DNA of 64,000 nt from Sideroxydans sp. (GCA_028707175.1 JAQTUV010000002.1:372001-436000), one strand, 5' to 3'; shown: positions 1-9,258, counted from the first letter of the stretch. A program made the numbers and translations. The notes: generated by a model not told the origin, from the letters alone.

Positions 1-888
1 GCCAACGGCCTAGGTTACGCACGTATCCCCGGCATGTTCTCTGATGCACAAGTGGCCGGATGGAAACGTGTGAACGACGGCGTGCATGCAGCGGGCGGCA
101 AAATATTCGTACAACTGATGCACACCGGGCGCTGTAGTCATCCTGCCAACATGGCAGAGGGAACAAAAATCGTCGCCCCTTCCGCACTCGCGTTAACAGG
201 TGACATTTGGACTGACACCCAAGGCATGCAACCTTATCCTGTGCCGTCCGCGATGACTGAAGCAGACATCGCGACTGCCATCGCCGAATATGCAAATGCT
301 TCCAAGCGCGCTATCGAAGCAGGTTTTGATGGTGTCGAGTTGCACGCAGCCAACGGCTACCTCATCGACCAGTTCCTCAACACCGCCACCAATCAGCGTA
401 CCGGCCAATGGGGCGGCAGCGTAGAGAACCGCATCCGCTTCGCCGTGGAGGTTGCCAAGGCATCTGCTGCTGCCATCGGCGCAGAACGTATCGGCATGCG
501 CATCTCTCCTTATGGCGCATTCAACGGAACCGCACCAGATGAGAAGATGGATGCCTTGTATCTGCGCTTGATCGAAGAGTTGAACGCCATCGGCCTGGTG
601 TACATCCACGTGGTCGATCACAGCTCGATGGGTGCGCCCGAAGTCAGCGCGGAATTGAAAGCTAAGATTCGCGCCAACTTCAAAGGCAAGTACATCTTGT
701 CCGGCGGCTACGATGCCACACGTGCGAATACCGATCTGGATGCACAGAAAGGCGACCTCGTCGCATTTGGCCGTCCGTTCATCTCCAACCCAGATTTGGT
801 GGCGAAATTGCAAAGTGGTGCAGCACTCACTGCGCCGGATTTCAGCACCTTCTACACACCGGGTGAAAAAGGTTACACGGATTATTGA
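1..888 (+). CDS. Old yellow enzyme family FMN-dependent alkene reductase (NemA-like), 5' end outside the window
   Basis: The reading frame is open from base 1, so the start and first ~50 or so residues lie upstream of the window. The family reduces activated C=C bonds or nitro compounds with NAD(P)H through bound FMN, in the cytoplasm. Visible family motifs are GGKIFVQLMHTGR (the HxGR flavin region), GVELHAANGYLIDQF, which carries the His/Asn substrate-binding pair, NQRTGQWGGSVENR, and GDLVAFGRPFISNPDL near the C terminus. It ends with TGA 24 bp before the DsbA-like gene and is on the same strand, so co-transcription is likely. The family is certain; the physiological substrate cannot be read. 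Confidence 0.93.
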   Translation, partial: ANGLGYARIPGMFSDAQVAGWKRVNDGVHAAGGKIFVQLMHTGRCSHPANMAEGTKIVAPSALALTGDIWTDTQGMQPYPVPSAMTEADIATAIAEYANASKRAIEAGFDGVELHAANGYLIDQFLNTATNQRTGQWGGSVENRIRFAVEVAKASAAAIGAERIGMRISPYGAFNGTAPDEKMDALYLRLIEELNAIGLVYIHVVDHSSMGAPEVSAELKAKIRANFKGKYILSGGYDATRANTDLDAQKGDLVAFGRPFISNPDLVAKLQSGAALTAPDFSTFYTPGEKGYTDY

Positions 889-912
889 ACCCCAACCAAG
901 GACGGATGAATC

Positions 913-1545
913 ATGCAAATAGAGATCTGGTCAGATGTGATCTGCCCTTGGTGTTACATCGGCAAGCGACGCTTCGAAGCAGCGCTTGCCGCTTTTCCGC
1001 ATAAAGAAAAAGTGACTGTGGTCTGGCGTAGTTTCGAGCTTGACCCGCATGCACCCAAACAATATCCCGAATCCTTAGAGGCGATGCTCTCGCGCAAATA
1101 CCACGTCAGCCCGCAAGAAGCGGCGGCGATGAATACGCGCGTTTCCTCACTCGCAAGAGAGATCGGACTTGAATACCGTTTGAGCGAAGCGCGTCCAGGC
1201 AACACCTTTGACGCGCATCGATTGTTACATTTCGCTGCCTCACGCCAACTCGGCGAACAAGCCACCGAACGACTGATGCACGCATATTTCTGCGAATCTT
1301 TGCCCGTTGGGGATGCCGATGCCTTGGCGTTGCTTGCCCCTGAACTCGGCCTAGACACAGACGAAGTACGTGCCATACTCGCCAGCGATGCCTTCGCCGC
1401 CGAGGTGCGTGCCGATGAAAAACGCGCCACGGAATTAGGCATCACGGGCGTGCCATTTTTTGTATTCGATGGAAAAGCGGGCATCTCAGGCGCACAGGCC
1501 GTAGAAACCTTTGCCGATGCGCTCGCACAATACGTGCCTAACTAA
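913..1545 (+). CDS. DsbA-family oxidoreductase, FrnE-like (2-hydroxychromene-2-carboxylate isomerase fold)
   Basis: A 210-residue cytoplasmic protein without a signal peptide. It opens with a thioredoxin-fold strand followed by the CPWC redox motif (residues ~13-16, SDVICPWCYIGKRRFE). The C-terminal part has the cis-Pro loop GITGVPFFVFD and the GISGAQ sequence typical of FrnE/YwbO-type DsbA proteins. Its length fits the family (about 210-220). These proteins are thiol-disulfide oxidoreductases, often linked to oxidative stress; the specific substrate is unknown. Start chosen at ATG 913, preceded by AAGGACGG. It follows the alkene reductase gene closely on the same strand, which suggests a small redox operon. 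Confidence 0.9.
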   Translation: MQIEIWSDVICPWCYIGKRRFEAALAAFPHKEKVTVVWRSFELDPHAPKQYPESLEAMLSRKYHVSPQEAAAMNTRVSSLAREIGLEYRLSEARPGNTFDAHRLLHFAASRQLGEQATERLMHAYFCESLPVGDADALALLAPELGLDTDEVRAILASDAFAAEVRADEKRATELGITGVPFFVFDGKAGISGAQAVETFADALAQYVPN

Positions 1546-1553
1546 GCACCGAT

Positions 1554-1680
1554 TTATTCCTCCGTTCGTGGTGAGCTTGTCGAACCATGAACGGAGGAAT
1601 AAATCAATTCATGGCGTTAGCCACAAAGCCCTTCGACAAGCTCAGGGCGAACGGATTAAATCAGCGCTCCTAACGAAGCC
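1554..1680. repeat. Dispersed palindromic repeat, 'TTCGACAAGCTCAGGGCGAACGG' type
   Basis: Two inverted copies of a short element. One reads CCGTTCGTGGTGAGCTTGTC and ends at a mirrored CATGAACGG; the second (about 1648-1672) carries CCTTCGACAAGCTCAGGG followed by CGAACGG. The same words occur at 15117-15230 between relA and the ABC transporter gene. The copy-and-inverted-copy layout is that of a REP/BIME-like intergenic repeat. Open frames crossing it are not genes. It may act as a 3' mRNA-stabilising or terminating structure for the upstream pair; this is inference. Confidence 0.7.
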
Positions 1681-1795
1681 GTCTGAAGCACACGCAGTCA
1701 ATTGCATGAATTAGCCTAAAAATATCCCTCTTCACGTCCTTTTGGACGCACGACGTATTCCCTAGAATGCTTTCATCCTTCCGTGCGACTTTCTA

Positions 1796-2917
1796 ATGGA
1801 CTCGCTAGAAATCGAAAATCAGCTCTTGCGCCGACAACTTCAATCGTTGCTGGATGAAGCGCGCTTGAATGAAAAGAAGTGGCAGCATGTGGATCAGTTA
1901 GAAAAGAAACTGATCGCAACACGCGCCTTGCCTGAGTTACTTCAAATCTTGCTGGAAGATTATCGGTCCGACACAGAATCAGTCACGCTAGCCTTACTTG
2001 ATCTCAACTGCGAGATCAAACATATCCTCGAAAGAGAGTCACACAACGATACCGAAATACCTGGGCTAGTCCTATTAGACAGGATGAACACAGACGATCT
2101 CGTGCCCCACCTTGGCATCTTCAACACAGACCATCCGCGCGCTATCTTCGACCCTTGGCCGACCAATAGCGAATCGATGATGTTGCTACCACTGTTACGC
2201 CAAGGAGAGCTGATCGGCACACTCAATCTAGCGAGCTCCACGGTCGGTCGATTTGCGGCGGATAGCAGCACCGATTTTATGGAACGGCTGGCGAACATCT
2301 TTTCCATCTGCCTAGAAAATTCTTTGAATCACGAGCGCTTGAAACAAGTTGGACTGACCGATCCGCTGACCGGCATCTTCAACCGACGCTATTTCGAGAC
2401 ACGCTGCCAAGAAGAAGTCGCCAATGTGCGCCGTTATCAAACCACTCTGACCTGCATGTTCTTGGATATCGACAAGTTCAAACGCATCAATGACACCTAC
2501 GGCCATCCTGCTGGAGATGATGTTTTGCGCAATGTGGCACGCCTGATCAAAGCGCAATTGCGCAGCAACGATGTGCTGGCTCGCTTCGGAGGTGAAGAGT
2601 TCGTCGTGTTATTGCCACAAACAGGAACTCAGCACGCTTGCGAGATTGCTGAACGTATTCGCCACGCCATCTCAGCACGCCCCTTCCATCTTGGCGAATC
2701 GAATCACTTGACCGTCACCATCTCTATTGGCGTTGCCTCCATCAAAGACAAGTTGGTGGGGGATGACATGGCGGTTGCAAACAATTTATTGGCTTCTGCT
2801 GACGGTGCGCTGTATCTAGCCAAGAATGGTGGGCGCGATCAAGTGGTGTGCGAAGGAGAAAGAACAGAACTCAATGCAACGAAGCGCAACCTGCTAAGTT
2901 TCTTCAGCTTCAATTGA
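1796..2917 (+). CDS. Diguanylate cyclase with N-terminal DUF484/GAF-like sensor domain
   Basis: A soluble 373-residue protein predicted to make cyclic di-GMP from two GTP. Residues ~1-30 are a predicted coiled coil. Residues ~40-180 resemble the DUF484/GAF-like domain (LLPLLRQGELIGTLNLAS, DFMERLANIFSICLENSLNHERL). The GGDEF domain starts at GLTDPLTGIFNRRYF (about residue 182) and has the active-site loop RFGGEEFVVLLP. An RSND inhibitory-site motif sits five residues before GGEEF, so product inhibition is expected. No EAL domain is present. It stands alone between a repeat and the xfp promoter region. The signal sensed is unknown. Confidence 0.93.
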   Translation: MDSLEIENQLLRRQLQSLLDEARLNEKKWQHVDQLEKKLIATRALPELLQILLEDYRSDTESVTLALLDLNCEIKHILERESHNDTEIPGLVLLDRMNTDDLVPHLGIFNTDHPRAIFDPWPTNSESMMLLPLLRQGELIGTLNLASSTVGRFAADSSTDFMERLANIFSICLENSLNHERLKQVGLTDPLTGIFNRRYFETRCQEEVANVRRYQTTLTCMFLDIDKFKRINDTYGHPAGDDVLRNVARLIKAQLRSNDVLARFGGEEFVVLLPQTGTQHACEIAERIRHAISARPFHLGESNHLTVTISIGVASIKDKLVGDDMAVANNLLASADGALYLAKNGGRDQVVCEGERTELNATKRNLLSFFSFN

Positions 2918-2975
2918 ACCCAGATTCCTCACCGCATTCACCCCTACTGTCAACTTGTGCCTTCATTCATGCAGG

Positions 2976-2998
2976 CTTAATCTGAACTTAATGTGAAC
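2976..2998 (+). promoter_or_regulatory. Tandem 11-bp direct repeat upstream of xfp (candidate response-regulator site)
   Basis: CTTAATCTGAA is followed directly by CTTAATGTGAA, two 11-bp units differing at one base and placed 45 bp before the xfp start. An exact 11-bp period of TGAA half sites is the arrangement bound by head-to-tail dimers of PhoB/OmpR-class response regulators. Which regulator binds is inference; the repeat itself is directly visible. Confidence 0.4.
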
Positions 2999-3042
2999 AC
3001 CGTATCTTCAATCTTCTTCTTTATTTCTGCTGGACCTAAACC

Positions 3043-5412
3043 ATGAGCCACTCAACACCTCGTTTAACTTCTGATGAAGTCACCCGTATCGATGCCTATT
3101 GGCGCGCCTGTAACTACCTTGCCGCCGGCATGATCTATCTGCGCGACAACCCGCTGCTCGAAAAGCCACTGGCACCCGAACACATCAAACATCGTTTGCT
3201 CGGCCACTGGGGCGCGAGCCCAGGCTTAGCTTTCACCTACATCCACATGAACCGCCTCATCAACAAATATGACTTGAGCGCGATTTTCATGGCGGGCCCC
3301 GGACACGGCGCGCCCGGCGTATTAGGGCCGGTGTATCTGGAAGGACGTTACAGCGAGGTGTACCCGAACAAGGGCGAGAACACCGAAGGTATGAAAGAGT
3401 TCTTCAAAGAATTCTCCTTCCCCGGCGGCATCGGTAGCCACTGCACGCCCGAGACACCCGGCTCAATCCACGAAGGCGGCGAGCTGGGTTACAGCGTGTC
3501 GCACGCGTTCGGCGCGGCGTATGACAACCCCGACCTCATCGTCACCGTGATGGTGGGCGATGGTGAATCCGAGACCGCACCACTCGCCACCTCATGGCAC
3601 TCGAACAAATTCTTGAATCCCATCCGTGATGGCGCGGTGTTGCCTGTGCTGCACTTGAATGGTTACAAGATCAACAACCCGACCATCCTCTCGCGTATCT
3701 CGCACGAGGAGTTGGAGAACCTGTTCAAGGGTTACGGTTGGACACCCTATTTCGTCGAAGGCAGCGACCCCGAGACCATGCACCAAGCCATGGCTGCAAC
3801 GATGGAGGCGTGTGTGCTGGAGATACGCCGCATCCAACAAGAAGCGCGCAGCAGTGGTAAACCCACACGTGCACGTTGGCCGATGATCGTGCTGCGTTCG
3901 CCTAAAGGTTGGACTGGCCCCAAAGAAGTGGATGGCAAAAAGGTAGAAGGTTTCTGGCGCTCGCACCAAGTGCCTATCGGCGACGTGAAGACACCCGAGC
4001 ATTTCGCTAAGCTGGAAGAGTGGCTGAAGAGCTACAAGGTAGAGGAACTGTTCGACAAGAACGGCACCTTGCTACCTGAACTAAAAGCCTTGGCACCTAA
4101 GGGCGAGCGCCGCATGAGTGCGAACCCACATGCCAACGGCGGCCTGTTGCGTAAAGCTTTGCACATGCCGGATTGCAGAGATTACGCCGTGGAAGTGACC
4201 AAGCCCGGCACCTCTGTGGCGGAGAACACACGCCCGCTCGGCAAGTTCTTGCGCGACATCATGCGTGACAACATGCACAACTTCCGCGTGTTCGGCCCCG
4301 ACGAGAACAGCTCGAACAAACTCGACAACATCTACGAGGTGAGCAAAAAGACTTGGATGGCCGATCTGCTGCCGGAAGATGCGGGTGGCGGTGAACTATC
4401 ACCTGATGGCCGTGTGATGGAGATGTTGTCCGAACACACGCTGGAAGGTTGGTTGGAAGGTTACCTGCTCACCGGTCGTCATGGTTTCTTCTCCACTTAT
4501 GAAGCCTTCGTGCACGTCATCGATTCGATGTTCAACCAACATGCAAAATGGTTGGCGATGTCCAAAGAAGTGCCATGGCGCGCACCGGTGTCGTCATTAA
4601 ATCTGCTCATCACGTCCACGGTGTGGCGGCAAGATCACAACGGCTTCACTCACCAAGATCCCGGCTTCCTCGATCTGGTGGTGAACAAGAGCCCCGAGGT
4701 GACACGTATCTATCTGCCACCCGATGTGAACTGTTTGCTGAACGTCGCCGACCATTGTTTGAAGAGTACCGATTACATCAACGTCATCGTGTGCGACAAA
4801 CAGAAGCATCTGCAATTCTTGGACATGGATGCGGCAACCAAACATGTCAGCAAGGGCATCGGCATCTGGGATTGGGCGAGCAACGACCAAGGCAGCGAAC
4901 CCGATGTGGTGATGGCCAGCGCAGGCGACATCCCGACCAAAGAAGCCTTAGCCGCTGTGGTATTGCTACGCGAACACTTCCCAACACTCAAGGTGCGTTT
5001 CATCAACGTGGTCGACCTGTACAAACTCACCCCTGCTAGCGAACATCCGCACGGCCTGACTGACCGCGACTTCGACAGCCTGTTCACTTTGGACAAACCG
5101 GTGATGTTCAACTTCCACGGCTACCCTTGGCTCATCCACCGTCTCGCGTATCGCCGCAACAACCACAAGAACTTCCACGTGCGCGGCTACAAAGAGAAAG
5201 GCAGCATCAATACGCCGTTGGAATTGGCGATACAGAACCAGATCGACCGCTTCAGTTTGGTCATCGACATCATCGACCGCATCCCAGCTTTGCATGTGGC
5301 GGGTGCGCACGTGAAAGAGAAGATGCTCAACAAACAGATCGAATGCCGTAACTATGCGTACGAACAAGGCATTGACCTGCCAGAAGTGGACAACTGGGTT
5401 TGGCCATATTGA
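3043..5412 (+). CDS. xfp: Xylulose-5-phosphate/fructose-6-phosphate phosphoketolase
   Basis: A 789-residue thiamine-diphosphate enzyme that splits xylulose-5-P or fructose-6-P with inorganic phosphate, giving acetyl-phosphate plus glyceraldehyde-3-P or erythrose-4-P. Family hallmarks are [18 protein letters not shown], the [34 protein letters not shown] region, and the ThDP/Mg loop [15 protein letters not shown]. The length equals the usual ~790 residues, so it is complete. It is followed at 5543 by acetate kinase, which would turn acetyl-phosphate into acetate and ATP, forming the usual carbon-saving bypass. Whether Xfp prefers the pentose or hexose phosphate cannot be told by eye. Confidence 0.97.
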   Translation: MSHSTPRLTSDEVTRIDAYWRACNYLAAGMIYLRDNPLLEKPLAPEHIKHRLLGHWGASPGLAFTYIHMNRLINKYDLSAIFMAGPGHGAPGVLGPVYLEGRYSEVYPNKGENTEGMKEFFKEFSFPGGIGSHCTPETPGSIHEGGELGYSVSHAFGAAYDNPDLIVTVMVGDGESETAPLATSWHSNKFLNPIRDGAVLPVLHLNGYKINNPTILSRISHEELENLFKGYGWTPYFVEGSDPETMHQAMAATMEACVLEIRRIQQEARSSGKPTRARWPMIVLRSPKGWTGPKEVDGKKVEGFWRSHQVPIGDVKTPEHFAKLEEWLKSYKVEELFDKNGTLLPELKALAPKGERRMSANPHANGGLLRKALHMPDCRDYAVEVTKPGTSVAENTRPLGKFLRDIMRDNMHNFRVFGPDENSSNKLDNIYEVSKKTWMADLLPEDAGGGELSPDGRVMEMLSEHTLEGWLEGYLLTGRHGFFSTYEAFVHVIDSMFNQHAKWLAMSKEVPWRAPVSSLNLLITSTVWRQDHNGFTHQDPGFLDLVVNKSPEVTRIYLPPDVNCLLNVADHCLKSTDYINVIVCDKQKHLQFLDMDAATKHVSKGIGIWDWASNDQGSEPDVVMASAGDIPTKEALAAVVLLREHFPTLKVRFINVVDLYKLTPASEHPHGLTDRDFDSLFTLDKPVMFNFHGYPWLIHRLAYRRNNHKNFHVRGYKEKGSINTPLELAIQNQIDRFSLVIDIIDRIPALHVAGAHVKEKMLNKQIECRNYAYEQGIDLPEVDNWVWPY

Positions 5413-5462
5413 AAATGGGAAGGTTTGAACCGCTGCGCTTTCTCGTTGAGCAACGCGCTGTT

Positions 5463-5508
5463 GTAGGTCGGGTTTCAACCCGACATGTCGGACTGAACCC
5501 CGACCTAC
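5463..5508. repeat. Intergenic palindrome of the GTAGGTCGG family
   Basis: GTAGGTCGGGTTTCAACCCG and its mirrored partner ending CCCCGACCTAC form a ~46-bp hairpin between xfp and ackA. Related copies lie at 14117-14186 and 24289-24340. The arms are internally palindromic as well. It probably forms a stem in the xfp-ackA transcript and could set the relative levels of the two genes. Confidence 0.7.
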
Positions 5509-5542
5509 ATCCGACTGCATCATTTAAGGTAGTTAGTAATCC

Positions 5543-6592
5543 ATGAAAACCATCCTCACCATCAACAGCGGCTCGTCGTCCATCAAGGCCAGCCTGTTCG
5601 AAACGCACGGCACGCGGCGAGATTTTCGCTATGGGCATCTGCGCGATCACGCCACCGCTTACGATGAGCTGATGCGTGAATTGGGTGGACACACGCCCGA
5701 CCTCGTCGGCCATCGCTTCGTACATGGCGGCGACATCACCGATGCGGCGCGCGTGGTGGACGATGTCGAGTTGGCACGACTGAAGAGCATCACCCATCTC
5801 GCACCTTTGCATCTGCCCGGCAACTTGATGGGTTTGGAACTGTGCCGTGAACGTTTCGGTGTGCCGCAGATCGCCTGCTTCGACACCGCTTTCCACTCCA
5901 CGATGCCGGAACTCGCCAAGCGTCTGCCCATACCTTCGTCTTATGGTTTGCGTCGCTACGGCTTCCACGGTTTGAACTATGCACATGTCGCATCTGTGTT
6001 GCCTGATCTGATCGGCAGTACTGCGAATGGCAATGTGGTCGTAGCACATCTGGGTAGTGGCGCAAGTTTATGTCTGATGCGCGAATTGAAATCACAAGAC
6101 ACCACCATGGGCTACACCCCTGCGGGCGGCATCGTCATGGGCACACGCAGCGGCGACCTCGACCCCGGCGTGATGTTGGAACTGGCACAGCGCCACGATA
6201 TCGACACCTTGCGCGACATCGTGTTCCACCAGATGGGCTTGCTCGCCCTCTCTGAAGGTGAGAGTAGCGAGATGGAAGACCTGCTCGAAAGTATGAGCGC
6301 CGCAGCAAAATTGGCCGTGGATTATTTCTGTAATCAAGTGAGTGGCGCTATCGGCAACCTCGCCGCCAAAGCTGGCGGCATCGATGCACTCGTTTTCACA
6401 GGCGGCATAGGCGAACACAGCGCCATCATCCGCGACAAGATCTGCAGCACACTCGCCTTCATGGGTATCAGACTCGACACTGCAGCGAACAAAACCAATT
6501 CGACCTACGTAGAAGCACTCGGCTCAAAACCCATCTGCATCATCCCCTCCGATGAAGAGCACATGATCCAACAGCTATGCCTACATCTGTGA
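5543..6592 (+). CDS. ackA: Acetate kinase (short form)
   Basis: Interconverts acetyl-phosphate + ADP and acetate + ATP. ASKHA-fold motifs are all present: NSGSSSIK at the N terminus, HRFVHGG, FDTAFHSTMP, the HLGSGASL phosphate loop, DTTMGYTPAGGIVMGTRSGD, and FTGGIGEHS. At 349 residues it is about 50 shorter than typical AckA (~400). The shortening appears to be loops rather than loss of an active-site block. Located directly after xfp and overlapping the glutaredoxin-like gene by 16 bp, it most likely takes acetyl-phosphate from phosphoketolase. No pta gene is nearby. Confidence 0.93.
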   Translation: MKTILTINSGSSSIKASLFETHGTRRDFRYGHLRDHATAYDELMRELGGHTPDLVGHRFVHGGDITDAARVVDDVELARLKSITHLAPLHLPGNLMGLELCRERFGVPQIACFDTAFHSTMPELAKRLPIPSSYGLRRYGFHGLNYAHVASVLPDLIGSTANGNVVVAHLGSGASLCLMRELKSQDTTMGYTPAGGIVMGTRSGDLDPGVMLELAQRHDIDTLRDIVFHQMGLLALSEGESSEMEDLLESMSAAAKLAVDYFCNQVSGAIGNLAAKAGGIDALVFTGGIGEHSAIIRDKICSTLAFMGIRLDTAANKTNSTYVEALGSKPICIIPSDEEHMIQQLCLHL

Positions 6593-6810
6593 AGCTCATC
6601 CTATACGGCACCACCTTCTGCCACTTGTGCGAACAAGCGGAGGCGGTGCTTCAAGCCATCGGCGTGGAAGCCGAACACATCGACATCGCAGAAGATGATG
6701 CCTTGCTTGAGAAATATGGCCTGAGGATACCGGTGGTGAAGCGCGAGAATACGGGTGCGGAATTAGGGTGGCCATTCGATGAGGCAGCGGTGAGAAAATT
6801 TATTTTGTGA
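6577..6810 (+). CDS. Glutaredoxin-like protein (DUF836 type)
   Basis: A 77-residue single-domain protein with thioredoxin-fold start LILYGTTFCHLCEQAE, giving a CxxC pair (CHLC), and the later RIPVVKRENTGAELGWPF strand with the cis-Pro of glutaredoxins. This matches the short DUF836/glutaredoxin-like family, which are presumed dithiol redox proteins. The ATG lies inside the last codons of ackA, so translation is probably coupled to it. Why a redox protein sits in a phosphoketolase operon is unclear. The next gene is on the opposite strand. Confidence 0.85.
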   Translation: MPTSVKLILYGTTFCHLCEQAEAVLQAIGVEAEHIDIAEDDALLEKYGLRIPVVKRENTGAELGWPFDEAAVRKFIL

Positions 6811-6907
6811 AGTGAACCTGATGCAACTTCAGGTTGTAAACCTATAAGAGCCATATCAGATTTCCGCCAATGGACGCTCAACAATAATTCGAGCCTAGCT
6901 CCTTTAG

Positions 6908-7498
6908 CTATTTGCAGATTCCTTTAGTGTGATTGTCATAAAATTGCTCTAGGGTTGTCTTTACAAAACCGCCTGCTTCTCGTGCTTTGCTAAGTGATTT
7001 ACGTCGTATTGAAAAATATGCTGTTAAGCCGCTTTTGGTAACTACTCTAACTTCACAACCCGGATTATTTTTGGGATCCTCAAGGTCGCAACTGTAAAAC
7101 TCATCCTGAGGGCGAGCGACTTCAGAGGGCACTAATATCTCCTCCAATGGCTTAGAAACAGCCTGATCAAACTGATCAACGTAAATCCGATAAGAGCCAC
7201 TCATCCGCCCAGTAAATTGGGGAGCTAGGTTTTTCCAAACCTGTTCTGGAGTTGCGTTGTTAGATGATGCATTCACAAACAATTCATCACACCCCATCGG
7301 ACAGGCCACTCCCGGAATATGCGTATCAAAGGCAAACGTAAAATTGCCGAACGCTGATATCCGTTGCTGTTTTGGAACGCTGAGGTGAACCGAGCCAAAC
7401 GCAACGTCAACGCATCCCTCTACTGCAGCATTCGTACAGCCGCTGACTAGCATCAGCGTAATAAAAGCGAAATAACTCAAGCCCGAATGCATTTTCAT
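6908..7498 (-). CDS. Hypothetical lipoprotein
   Basis: A ~196-residue protein of unknown function. It has a signal peptide with a lipobox (LMLVSGC), so it should be lipid-anchored. The mature part holds many cysteines (CVD, VACPMGCDEL, FYSCDLEDPKNNPGCEVRV), which suggests disulfide bonds in the periplasm. I place the start at the ATG at 7498, which follows a GGAAGGGG stretch; an in-frame ATG at 7492 has better spacing and cannot be excluded. Base composition is AT-richer than most of the window. No family is recognised, and neighbours give no clear clue. Confidence 0.7.
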   Translation of the reverse strand: MKMHSGLSYFAFITLMLVSGCTNAAVEGCVDVAFGSVHLSVPKQQRISAFGNFTFAFDTHIPGVACPMGCDELFVNASSNNATPEQVWKNLAPQFTGRMSGSYRIYVDQFDQAVSKPLEEILVPSEVARPQDEFYSCDLEDPKNNPGCEVRVVTKSGLTAYFSIRRKSLSKAREAGGFVKTTLEQFYDNHTKGICK

Positions 7499-7547
7499 CC
7501 CCTTCCTCATCTCTCCCAACATTTGGGAACCGCATCACCGTCCCATT

Positions 7548-7823
7548 TCAACCGCTCAGTTGCTGTGTAGCTTTTCCTGCAACCACACCTTGATTAACGA
7601 ATAATACGGAACATCTCTTGATGTTTGCTGCGGCTTTGATTGAATCAAGCAGATGTTGTGGCAAGCGCAAGTAGATGGTTTTTATCGTTGGTTTCAGGTT
7701 AGGTAATACGACGCGTTGTGCTTTGGCCCAATCCACATATTCGGTGGAGTCATGCGTTTCCCAGAAGGCTTGCTCTGCTGCCTCGTTAGCGAATTTGGGT
7801 ACGGCTGTAAGTGGCTTGCTCAT
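7548..7823 (-). pseudogene. BrnA/CopG-like antitoxin gene with a C-terminal frameshift
   Basis: The first ~65 codons read as a BrnA-type antitoxin: FANEAAEQAFWETHDSTEYVDW, then a ribbon-helix-helix segment with LRLPQHLLDSIKAAAN. After AAN the frame gives an unrelated tail. Removing one base at about 7617-7626 restores RDVPYYSLIKVWLQEKLHSN and a TGA at 7556-7558, which is the normal end of this family. A single-base insertion therefore destroyed the second RHH helix. The gene follows, and overlaps by its ATG, the toxin remnant at 7786-7929. It may be inactive, or a sequencing error may explain the shift. Confidence 0.75.
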
Positions 7824-7929
7824 AAATCATGCGCTCCTTTTTGAGCATATCTCTGGCGGAAATGACACGAATCCGTTGCCCTGAATTTCGTATGCCTTCT
7901 TTCAGATCATCAAATAGCTTGCGTTTCAT
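7786..7929 (-). pseudogene. Remnant of a BrnT-type toxin gene (C-terminal tail only)
   Basis: A 47-codon frame too short for most gene callers. Its second half (RIRVISARDMLKKERMIYEQ) matches the conserved C-terminal end of BrnT ribonuclease toxins. Its start (MKRKLFDDLKEGI) looks instead like the first residues of a helix-turn-helix antitoxin. The ~70-residue BrnT nuclease core is absent, so a deletion has joined two unrelated ends. The frame overlaps the start of the BrnA-like gene, as brnT normally does, and its own start lies inside the end of the envZ-like gene. Confidence 0.6.
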
Positions 7930-9256
7930 TTGGCTCTCCTTGCGACTTGCGGAAGATACTCAAACGCGCCTCAGTACCCCCGCCAGCGCGCGGCAATAAT
8001 TCAACGATCCATCCGTTGGCATCACAAAGTTGGCGCGCGATAGCCAAGCCTAATCCGCTGCCACCTGTTGCATGGTTACGTGAGGATTCCAAGCGATAGA
8101 AGGGGCGGAACACTTTCTCTGCTTCCGACGCGGGGATGCCGGGCCCTCTATCCAAGATACGCACGATGGTGGACGTCTCGTTCGCTTCCAATTCCATCTT
8201 GATGGGACTTCCTGCTCCATAACGATGCGCATTGCCCAGCAGGTTGCTCAGGACACGCCGCAAAGAGACTGGGCCGACCGAACGCAGGACATGTCCTGTT
8301 GCTTGCCATTCGATCTGCGCGCCCTGCTCTCTCATATCTTCCGCCAGCTCTTGCAACAGACCGGTGATGTCGATCTGTTCGACTGCCTCCTTTTGCATGT
8401 CACGACTCAATGCTAGGAACTCACCGATGAGGCGGTCCATATATTCGATGTCATGCTGAAGGCGTGCGATCTGCTTTGGGTCGGTGTCTTGCGGCAACAT
8501 CTCGATCGCCAGCCGCATCCTTGCCAGCGGCGTGCGCAGGTCGTGGGAGATACCCGCCAGCATGACGGTGCGGTTGGCCATCAATTCGCGCACTTGGAAC
8601 GCCATCTGATTGAAGGTGCGCGCCAGACCCGATAACTCTTCGATATTCGTGTGCGGCAGTGCCTCTGGTAACTCACCCGCACCAATGCGCTTTGCCGCCA
8701 ATGACAATTCGGAGAGCGGCTTAGCGATACGTCGGGCCAGCACGAATGCAGTGAACAATGTCAGCACGGCCATCGTGACCAATGCCCACAACAACATCTT
8801 CGGCGGGTCGATATCCAGCCGCTCTTTAGGGAACCCGATACGGATCAATCTGCCTCCGGTCGGTATCTCTGCCCAGAACCAAGTGTTATCCACCTGCGTC
8901 ACTTTGACAGCGATGGCGTCACCCGTCCGCGCGGAAAGCGCGGCATCCAACAGATTCAGATAGGGAAAGAAATCTTCTCTTGGCGGGAGCGGCAAAACAT
9001 CTTCGAACAACATGAACTGATGCTTGCGTATCAATTCCAGTTCGAAATCCTTGCGTGTCTCGGGTGGCAATTCCACCCAAGTCTGCGCAGACAACACCAG
9101 CAATGCAGACAGATCGTCGGCAGAACGCTTCGCCATAGGCAGCACGACGTAGTTCACGGTGGCGGCGATCAAGATGAACTGAAACAGAAAGAGCGCGAGG
9201 GCGACCGTCGTGGCCGTACTGCGTAGCAATGAGCGGGAAGCTTTCTCGCTAGCCAT
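7910..9256 (-). CDS. envZ: EnvZ-like sensor histidine kinase
   Basis: A 448-residue inner-membrane kinase. Membrane segments are at residues ~15-40 and ~154-175, with a periplasmic loop of about 110 residues between them. HAMP domain ~175-228; phosphoacceptor box LAGISHDLRTPLARMRLAIEM with His238; N box NLLGNAHRYG; G boxes DRGPGIP and GGSGLGLAIARQ. The H-box wording is that of EnvZ. It should phosphorylate the OmpR-like regulator encoded 2 bp upstream. The divergent exported-protein operon beginning at 10127 is the obvious candidate target. The 3' end runs into the decayed toxin remnant. Confidence 0.93.
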   Translation of the reverse strand: MASEKASRSLLRSTATTVALALFLFQFILIAATVNYVVLPMAKRSADDLSALLVLSAQTWVELPPETRKDFELELIRKHQFMLFEDVLPLPPREDFFPYLNLLDAALSARTGDAIAVKVTQVDNTWFWAEIPTGGRLIRIGFPKERLDIDPPKMLLWALVTMAVLTLFTAFVLARRIAKPLSELSLAAKRIGAGELPEALPHTNIEELSGLARTFNQMAFQVRELMANRTVMLAGISHDLRTPLARMRLAIEMLPQDTDPKQIARLQHDIEYMDRLIGEFLALSRDMQKEAVEQIDITGLLQELAEDMREQGAQIEWQATGHVLRSVGPVSLRRVLSNLLGNAHRYGAGSPIKMELEANETSTIVRILDRGPGIPASEAEKVFRPFYRLESSRNHATGGSGLGLAIARQLCDANGWIVELLPRAGGGTEARLSIFRKSQGEPNETQAI

Positions 9257-9258
9257 GA

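Noticed and set aside
1511..1714. 67-codon frame after the DsbA-like gene
   Set aside because: It reads through the dispersed repeat and has no protein features.
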